From Chlorokybus atmophyticus (Eukaryota > Streptophyta > Chlorokybophyceae > Chlorokybales > Chlorokybaceae), in NCBI GenBank assembly GCA_009103225.1, contig RHPI01000401.1:184300-248299 (forward strand): a DNA stretch of 64,000 nucleotides. Reading direction: 5' to 3'. Numbering within the stretch: position 1 is the first letter of the stretch; each line of letters begins with the position of its first letter. This document shows, piece by piece, positions 57,144 to 64,000 of this stretch. Both the position numbers and the translations under genes were made by a program. The notes under the pieces are model-generated. The model was not told the DNA's origin and searched no databases. It saw only the letters and a list, made by a program, of their open reading frames with translations.

Positions 57144-58910
57144 TCCTCCTCCTGCCTCCTCCTCTCCTCCTCCAGCTCCTGCTGGCTCCTCGCCTCCACC
57201 TCCATCGCCTCGGGTCCCGGCAGAGAATGGAAGCTACTTGTTGAAGCTTGTTGAAGACCACCCGCCAGCATACGCCTGATCTCCAAGAGGTGCTGCTCGT
57301 TGATCTTTACGGTGTTATGGGTCTCGCGCAGCAGAGCTGAGGGAGTGTTTGCCTCTTTGCGTAATCTGTCCTCCAGCACCTTGCGCTCTTTCTCCAGCTT
57401 TTCGCGTGCAGTGCGCAGCTCCTTGTGCTCCCTGGCAGCTTCTTTCAGAAGAGCCTTGGCTGCTGCCTGCAAGCACATACAACTCAAGGTGAGTGTACCA
57501 GTCAGTGTATCCCCTGCAGAATGCACAAAGAGTAAACACACCAAAGACCTTGTCCAAGTCTAGCTGTTTTCTTTCAGTCTTCAAGATTTCACGACAAGAA
57601 TTCATGTTGTCAAGAACAGTCAGCGACTGTGATCTCTCCGTTTGGATGGTGTTCCGCAATTGTTGCAAGCTCTGTTTTTCCTCAGCTGCAAGGTCTAGCA
57701 GTCTCTCCACGCGTTTAGACACTAAAGACATCTTCTTGACAGCCTGTGCCATTCGTAAATGCACCAATAAAGCGCAAACTGAAGCAATCATGACCGGGTT
57801 GTGGACTTACCTCGTTCAAGTTGTCCACAAGCTCGTCGGTGGCCAGCACCATGTCCCAGGTAGGGTGTGCCAGTTCTGTGGGCTTGACATGCGCCTGCAG
57901 GGTAGATGCATTCAGTCAGTCAGTGTGCATCCGTCAGACCCTACATCCACAAGCTTGGCTGCATGTAGCTGCTTGCTTACACTTCCAGACCGCGTTGCTT
58001 TGGTAGACTTTGCTGGCGTTTGTAGAATTGAAGGCTGGCCATTCTTCTTGGAGGATGATTCTTGTCTTGGCTTTTTTGCTGGGGTCTCAGCTGCTGGTGG
58101 TTCCTCCTCCTCTGATTCCTCCTCATCCGACACCTCCTGCTCCTCCTCCTGCTCCTCCTCCTTCCCCTTGTCCTTCTGCTCTGATGCAGCTGGATTGGGA
58201 GGATGCGTGTACACCCATTTGTGCCCGGTTGAAGTCTTCTCCAGCTTCCATCCTTCGGGGGGGCCGNTAGGTCCCCAATCTTCCTTCGGGGGGGCCGCTA
58301 GGTCCCCAATCTTCCGGTTTTGCCAAGTGCTCACCGTCATGTATGGGTAGTTACTTCAGCTTTAAAGATACATAAACAGACAGAGATGCATACACAGACA
58401 GAGATACACACAGCTAGCAGCAGCATACCTACAGCAGCAGCATACATACAGATAGCAGCTTGGACACAGACAATAAAACTTGCAAAAATGCAGCTATGTA
58501 AGCATGAACCAAGCAAGCTCACCTTTATCTGCTGCACAACTTGGTCGGTGAGCTGCTGCAACTCGGAGCCGTGAGGGAGCTTCTCCTTGGGCGTTGCTCC
58601 TGGCAGTTTCTCAAACTGTTCAGGGCCCACACGAATCTTGGTGCAGGTGAGGGAGCCAATGTGCTGCTTGACCTTGCTGACAACGGACCTCTGCAACAAG
58701 ACTTGACAATATTTGCAGCGCCAAGGCTGCTCTGCACCAGACTGCCAGTATGCACTAGCCTCTGCCTTGCCCTTCATGCTTGCTATGCTCAATACGCTGC
58801 AACAGCTCAACGCTTCACAAACCGAGGCCACCAAGCACGCCGCCGCCACACACAGGAATAGCCGTTGTATGTCCTATGTATGCTGCTGTGGCTATTTATT
58901 ACTCAGGAAT

Positions 58911-58940
58911 CCTAACCCTAACCCTAACCCTACCCTAACT
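58911..58940 (+). repeat. Interstitial telomere-like array
   Basis: Three to four CCCTAA units in a row (CCTAACCCTAACCCTAACCC followed by TACCCTAACT) lie between the divergent BED-like and SAM genes of the CACTA element. On the other strand this is TTAGGG-like. Confidence 0.8.
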
Positions 58941-59175
58941 TGTGCGCAGCTGACTTCTGCGCAGGAAGACTCCGAAGAAGCACAGCTGTCCGCAGTGCTT
59001 CGGCGGCGGCGGTGGCGGCGGCGGAGGTGGCGGTAGTGAAGGTGGTGGCGGGAGTGAAATCGGTGGTTGACTGTTTTGCGTCTTGGCGTTTCCGGGCCTA
59101 CTTGCTAGGTTGCGGTGCTGGAAGCTGTTTCTAGCTGCTACCAAGCTGCAAGGTTGTGTGCTGCTCTCAAGCACA

Positions 59176-61585
59176 ATGTCAGTGTATAGGATGAGCGTTG
59201 AGCTTATCTCCAAACGGGTAGCTAAATTGTTGAGAGGGGTTCCAAGTGCACAAGCAATAGCGGAGAAGTTCAAGGAGGAAGAGATTGATGGAGAAGCTTA
59301 CTACAGCCTCTCAGCAGAAATTCTTGCACAGATCACACCTAGGCTGAGCATTGCTTCGCGGATCCTTGAAGACGTGCAGAAGTTGAACAGGGATGAGCCG
59401 AGGTTGCAAGCTGAAGATGAAGAGGAGCAAGACGAGGCGGGAGCACAACCTGGGGACACAGGTGTGCTTGCTTTCAACTAGTCTGCTGCCAAGCTGCTGG
59501 TGCAACTTAATTGCTCCTGCAGCTGAAGCTCTGCTTGCTCATTGGTGTGCTTTGGTCTACAGCTTCAGTCAAGCTGAAACTACAACTCAATTGAACCTGC
59601 GGCTTGGCTGGAGCTGCAGCTTGAGTAAAAGCTGCATATCGGCTTTCTGCCAAGCAGAGCCTCAGCCAAGCCGCAGCTGCAGTTTAGCTGGAGTGGTAGG
59701 TTGGGTGAAGCTCTACTTGCTGTATTTTGTACGCTTCGGTCTGCAGCTTCAGTCAAGCAACAGCGTTAGCCAAGCCGCAACTGCAACATAGCTGAAGCTG
59801 CAGCTTGGCTAAAGCTCTGCTTGCTTTGCTCTCTTTTGCAAGTGCCATGCGCTGACTGTTGGCCTTGTGCGCAGGAGCTGTTGATGAAGTTAACTGCGAA
59901 GACGAGTCAGAGGCAGTCAAGAAGGCAAAGCTGGAGGAAAAGTGCTTTGCCCCTGTCGCTGACAAGCCTAGGGGACTAGAGCTAAATGGGCAAGCTTACT
60001 TGAAGAAGAAGGACGAGACACAGTGGAGAATACAGGAGGACAACCGCAAGCTTCTAAAGGAGAAGCTGTGGGCCAAGTTCCCAGACCACTGTGTTGGCAG
60101 GAGCTTCAATCGGGCCGGCCCAGATTATGACATGAGGGAGGAGGTGGTGGCGGATGTAATGCAGAATCACACTCCGCTGGAGATCAACGGACAGACATTG
60201 CGCTGGCCTGCAAGTAAGTAATCTGCGTCTGCCTATGTGCATGTGCGTCTATATGCCAGCTGCCACCTGCCAGATGTCTTGTGCTTCCTGCAGAATGGCT
60301 GCTCACTGCCTCTTGTTTGCAGAATGGATTCGTGAGCAAATCCGCCGGTTTGTGGATAATGCAAGACGGGGCCATCCATTAACGCCAGGCGAAACGGTAG
60401 GCTTGACCCGTGAGCAGCGCAAGGAGAAGATGCGCGCTGCACGCGCTGAGAAGCGCGCTGACGCAGAGGAGCCAGCTCCACGCCGCTCGCGCACAGACTA
60501 CGGGCTTGGCCCACATTTCACCGTTGCAGACTTTCCCTCCAGCCAAAATGCTGTGCTGCTTGCCTTGTTGACTGCTGAGCCGCCTTCTCAAGCGCAGCTG
60601 CGTGAGGACTGGGTGGCTTTCAGGTACGCCATTTATCCTCTTGCACAAGGCTTTGCACCCGCACTCGTAAGGAATTCAAATGCGGCTGGTGCTGCAGACC
60701 CGCAGGAGATGCTGCAAGCACCAGCGGCAGCAGCAGCCGCAGGGTTGTGGCTGTTGGGCGCGGTCAAGTACTGGAGGTGCTTGAGCAAGAGACTCCTTGG
60801 CGCAGCTACAAAGTGAAGGTGCTGGAGTGGTACAACGCCAAGGGTATCGGTGATCAACGCATCTACATGCCAGTACGTGACACGGACGGGTATGCTGGCC
60901 AGATGACCGGGGACGAGCACTTGTGCAGCAATGTCTTGGTGAGCGTAGTAGAGTGTGTGCTGCGGTACAGCACATTGCAAGCGTAACTGCAAGGAAGATT
61001 ATATGCGTGACATGCAATGCGGCTGCTTGAGTGATGCAGGGACGCAGTTGTGCTTGGCCTGCATCCTTGGTAGCCCCGTCTGCAGTCTGCCCTTCTCAGA
61101 CTGCTCTTCAGGCGACTGCATTGCAGAAGTCACCCCAAGATGCGTGCGCGCGCTCGTGGTTGACAAGCGCGTGCAGCCAGAAGACCTGCATGACATCAAT
61201 CAGAGGGTAAGAACGTTGCAGTGGGCTGTAACGTGTGCAGCATGCTTGCATGATGCACACTTGTAACAATTCTTGCTTGCAGATCAATCGTTGCTCTGAC
61301 CACCTCATGCACTTGGCTGGCATCTGCTGCAATACCTTGTGCGCCAATGTTCCCAACCGCGAGAGCTTGCTGGAGGTGTACACTTCCTGGAGGGGGACAT
61401 ACGGGACGCAGATTGGGAGGCTGCCGAAGGAGGACCATCTGCTTGCAAAGTTCACTGACTCGCAGATCGGTCTCATGCTTGTTACATTTGCAGTCAACAA
61501 GCGCTGGCTGGTACAGGATGACTCTGGAGAAGCACGCTATGGCTGGCACTGGAATAGTCAAGCCAAGCGCCAACCTGGTCCATAA
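59176..61585 (+). CDS. SAM-domain protein carried by the CACTA element
   Basis: Six exons fit in one frame: 59176-59461, 59875-60213, 60323-60623, 60743-60938, 61048-61206 and 61283-61585 (527 aa, ends TAA). The N terminus is a likely SAM domain, a protein-protein interaction fold: VAKLLRGVPSAQAIAEKFKE, then EIDGEAYYSLSAEIL and RILEDVQKLNRDE. A Glu/Asp-rich linker follows. The rest (LKEKLWAKFPDHCVG, KWIREQIRRFVDNARRG, DFPSSQNAVLLALL, MHLAGICCNTLC, MLVTFAVNKRWLVQDD) is not recognised; a basic Arg/Lys/Glu-rich stretch lies near residues 235-260. Exon 4 onward was placed by frame and splice sites. It lies inside the TIRs, divergent from the BED-like gene. It could be a transposition factor, a captured host gene, or a BEN/MULE-type accessory protein. 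Confidence 0.65.
59462..59874 (+). repeat. Repeat-rich intron of the SAM gene
   Basis: Intron 1 consists largely of imperfect repeats around AGCTGCAGCTTGGCT and its inverted form, giving many short hairpins. Similar AGCTTCC/CAGTTTAGC repeats follow the gene at 61610-61760. Confidence 0.6.
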
Positions 61586-61949
61586 TTGGGTACCAAGCTG
61601 AAGACCTTCGCTCATCTTTCTTGCAGCAACCAGTCTAGCTTCCATGCAGCTTCCTTGCAGCCGCCAGTCTAGCTTCCTGCTAAAAGTCTGACTTCTTCCT
61701 AACAGTTTAGCTTGCTACCAGCAGTTAGCTTCCTGGTAGCAGTTAGCTTCTTGCAAACAATTGGAGCCTATTCTAGTACTAGTTAAGAGTACATGGTACA
61801 ATGTAAACTCCATATGAGGTTAAGATTTCTTTACTATGAAAACTTCCTGCAATTTGCCTGCACATGCCTGCTATATTGTGCTGCTAATTTTGGAATGAAT
61901 GGCTGGGCCGTTATCGGCATGACTGCTGGTCCACCGAGGTCGACACACC

Positions 61950-62420
61950 AGGAGCTGTGCCGTCAACGGCACGACTGCTGCTGCTGCTGTGCCGACGTCG
62001 GCAGAAGTGCTACTGTGCCGAAGACAGCAGAAGCGCTGCTGTGCCGAAGTCGGCAGAAGCGCTGCTGTGCCGAAGTCGGCAGAAGCGCTGCTGTGCCGAA
62101 GTCGGCAGAAGTGCTATTGTGCCGAAAATGGCAGGATCGTTGCTGTGCCGAAGACGGCAGAAGCGCTATTGTGCCGAAAGCGGCATAAGCGCTGCTGTGC
62201 CGAAGACGGTAGAAGCGCTACTGTGCCGAAGACGTTAGAAGTACTGCTGTGCCGAGGTCGGCCCAACGCAGTTTGCCCCGTCAGCGACAGTAACCAGCTT
62301 GTGCCGGCTGACAGATGGTGACTTACGATCCTCTGCCGGCACAAAGCGACTTGTGCCGTCTTGGGAGAAGAACTGCTCGCAGAACTCGAAGGCAGGTGCC
62401 GCTGACGGCACAACTGGCTT
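61950..62420 (+). repeat. CACTA right subterminal tandem repeats (26-bp units)
   Basis: About ten imperfect units of GTGCCGAAGNCGGCAGAAGC with a short CTGCT/CTATT spacer run from about 61990 to 62260, then more GTGCCG/CGGCAC palindromes reach the TIR. Units are in one orientation, unlike a CRISPR array they have no unique spacers. Confidence 0.85.
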
Positions 62421-62455
62421 GTGCCGAGAACGGATTCTGCTGCAGGCGCCGTGTG
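62418..62455 (-). repeat. CACTA right terminal inverted repeat
   Basis: Ends CTGCAGGCGCCGTGTG, followed directly by AAA. Inverted match of 46031-46068. Confidence 0.82.
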
Positions 62456-62835
62456 AAAGGCCTGGCAGCCATCCTGCATGTTGGCATGCCCGTAAAAGCA
62501 AGTACTTTTATTGCGACTCGAGCCATCAAGCGCAAAGAGCGGTGTCTCATGACCTCGTGCAGCTGCGCAAGCGATACCCGATGTTGCATTCGACGGCAGT
62601 TGCAAGCAGTCTTCGCGCACTACCTTACGACATTCGGCTCGCCTCTGACAAACATGTGAAGGCATGCGGCGGCGTAAACATCGCTGTCGCTGGTAAGAAA
62701 TGTCAAGAACACTCACGCGCCGGCAAGGGCCTCGGCCTTCACGACCCGCGGTCTGCTCTGCTTTGGTAGTTAGTTCGCGTCATTTAAACGCTTTAACGAC
62801 AGCAGCGGGACAGGCCCCCTGCATACATCGAGAAT

Positions 62836-63919
62836 GTGTGTTTACAGATGATTATTGCAGCAATGTGCGTGCAGACTATGGCCTCTGAAGACTTGGAGAA
62901 CCAGCTTAAGTCGCTCGTAAAGGAACACAAGACACAGTTTGCGTATTCACTCCAAGACTTGGGTAGATGCAACCTGCATGAGTTCGATATCGACCCAAAC
63001 ACTTCTAGGCCCATTTACCACAAGCAGCACCCATTAGCCAAGGTCGAGCAGATTTTGATCGAGACCAACCGCGAAAAGCTCTTAGATGAGGGACTCATTA
63101 TGGAGGCAGCACTTAGCACATAGTATGCAGCTGTTACCGTCATGCCCTTAAAGAAGGACGAGCAATGGTCATGGACGCAGCGACGCATGTGTGGGGACTA
63201 CTGAAACTTCAAACCGTGCTAGATCGCTACCGCATGTATACCCCGACGAGATCTTCGACAGCATTCGCACCAAGTACTTCTTGGTGCTAGATGTGCACTG
63301 CGGGTTCCACCAGGATCGGCATCAAGACCAAAGAAAAGTGACAGACTGCCTTGTAGGGCAATCGAACACTATATTAGTGGAGAGTCATGTCTTTTGAATT
63401 GAAAACACCCCCGCTGCCTTTTAGCGCATGATGGTAGGACGCTGCACGGGCTCGACAACTCGAGATGCTACATCGACGACACCCTTATCTTTAGCCACAC
63501 CGCTGCAGCTCACCTTAAACATTTCAAGAGATGCTGCACAGGCTGAAGGAGTACGGCCTCACAGCACACCTTGCGAAGTGCACTTTCTTCGCAGGGTGTG
63601 CTGTGCCGACAAAATCCCCTACCTCGGCCACCTCATCGTCCCAAATGGCGAGATGGTGCAACAAGCAAAGGTGGATGCATTGCTTAAGGTGCCGCCCGCC
63701 ACTGACATATCACGCCTTCGCGCATTCCTGAGGCTTGCCAACTATTATCATCGTTTTGTCCTCCAACTTCTCTAGGGTGGCCAACCTCAACGACTTGTTA
63801 AAGAAGGCCATCACACGGCATTAGGGCAAACTGAGCAGCAAGCTTTTGAGGCGCTCAAAGCTCGCTGCCAGTCTGCCCCCATACTGGCATACCCCGACTA
63901 CAGAAAGCCCTTCATCCTG
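62836..63919 (+). pseudogene. pol: Reverse transcriptase/RNase H remnant of the decayed gypsy element
   Basis: Ty3/gypsy polymerase remains in shifting frames: HEFDIDPNTSRPIYHKQHPL and KLLDEGLIMEAALS (N-terminal RT), YAAVTVMPLKKDEQW, TKYFLVLDVHCGFHQ (block with LDL.SGYHQ in intact elements), CYIDDTLIFSHT (the catalytic YxDD region), KCTFFAGCAV, YLGHLI-like residues near 63620, and QQAFEALKARCQSAPILAYP at the start of RNase H. Stops and shifts occur at least five times, so it is dead. It is cut off at 63920 by a copia LTR. Confidence 0.82.
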
Positions 63920-64000
63920 TGTTGAGAGTATTCCTACATACGATCAGCATCGACCCTCCACACAGGAGTAGAAGGTCGTAAGGACGAGCACTAGGTCCGG
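63920..64000 (+). mobile_element. Second copia LTR, truncated by the window edge
   Basis: Begins TGTTGAGAGTATTCCTACAT and matches the copia LTR at 56727 closely to the end of the window. It interrupts the gypsy RNase H coding. Whether it is a solo LTR or a whole element cannot be seen. Confidence 0.9.

Larger units (their letters stand above)
52094..58849 (-). pseudogene. BED-like zinc-finger, coiled-coil protein of the CACTA element, split by copia
   Basis: Minus-strand segments that fit together: 58849 (or a Met at 58777) to 58523; about 58335-57981; 57894-57811; 57743-57549; and 57466-57144 continuing at 52244-52094. The first holds a BED-like finger, WRCKYCQVLLQRSVVSKVKQH with a downstream Cys. 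The second contains GWKLEKTSTGHKWVYTHP and a long Glu-rich run, and the N at 58266. Then come heptad-rich helices (KRVERLLDLAAEEKQSLQQL, then REKLEKERKVLEDRLRK), and an Arg/Gly-rich tail ending in TAG. The last exon is cut by the copia element; 323 + 151 bases = 474, an exact multiple of three, and the frame continues. In plant CACTA elements the second protein binds subterminal repeats; that role is inferred here. Confidence 0.65.
46031..62455 (+). mobile_element. CACTA (EnSpm)-type DNA transposon, 16.4 kb, with nested insertions
   Basis: The left end reads CACATGGCGCCTGCAG and the right end is its inverted match, CTGCAGGCGCCGTGTG (one mismatch in 16). The match resumes after six bases for another 16 bp, so the imperfect TIR is about 38 bp (46031-46068 and 62418-62455). 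AAA directly flanks both ends (46028-46030 and 62456-62458), the 3-bp target duplication expected for CACTA elements. Both subterminal regions are packed with GTGCCG/CGGCAC palindromes. Inside are a Transposase_21-like gene, a minus-strand BED-like gene and a SAM-domain gene. Without the copia and hairpin-TIR insertions the element would be about 11.1 kb. Flanks join inside the decayed gypsy element. Confidence 0.85.

Noticed and set aside
61990-62260. Regularly spaced repeats resembling a CRISPR array
   Set aside because: Units are contiguous 26-bp tandem repeats without unique spacers, lie in a eukaryotic transposon end, and have no cas genes.

Overview
The window reads as nuclear DNA of a green alga (Viridiplantae). 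The gene set contains a plastid porphobilinogen deaminase, a plant-type Tom20, a plant-type dihydrodipicolinate reductase and the thylakoid protein PSB33/TEF5. It also contains ARL13B, a cilium-specific GTPase, so the organism probably makes flagella. Genes are split by many short GT-AG introns, with two apparent GC-AG introns. TAG, TAA and TGA all end conserved proteins, so the code is standard. Species cannot be named from the sequence.

Layout. 1-419: last exon of hemC. 420-5500: no convincing gene, partly very AT-rich, with direct and tandem repeats. 6910-7962: conserved membrane protein. 8982-10863 (-): TOM20. 11388-13452 (+): ARL13B. 13901-15408 (-): DapB. 15831-19269 (+): APC8/CDC23. 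21078-24707 (+): XRN2/3-type exoribonuclease. 26285-27926 (+): PSB33. TOM20/ARL13B and DAPB/APC8 are head-to-head pairs; ARL13B and DAPB converge.

From about 30 kb the window becomes a transposon graveyard. A fragment of a homomeric acetyl-CoA carboxylase gene (about 30.05-30.19 kb) lies beside a miniature LTR element (89-bp LTRs, GGAAG target duplication), whose left LTR is split by a young Ty3/gypsy element with 642-bp LTRs (31015-37135). A tRNA-Leu(CAA) gene lies at 39468-39550. From about 42.4 kb to 63.9 kb there is a decayed second Ty3/gypsy element. It is interrupted by a 16.4-kb CACTA-type DNA transposon (46031-62455, TIRs starting CACA, AAA target duplication).

The CACTA element carries a Transposase_21-like transposase, a BED-like zinc-finger/coiled-coil gene and an unusual SAM-domain gene. 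It is itself interrupted by a full-length Ty1/copia element (52245-57143) and a 416-bp element with hairpin TIRs (47394-47809). Another copia LTR begins at 63920 and runs off the window. All three ambiguous bases (37147, 48852, 58266) sit beside short duplications and look like assembly gap scars.
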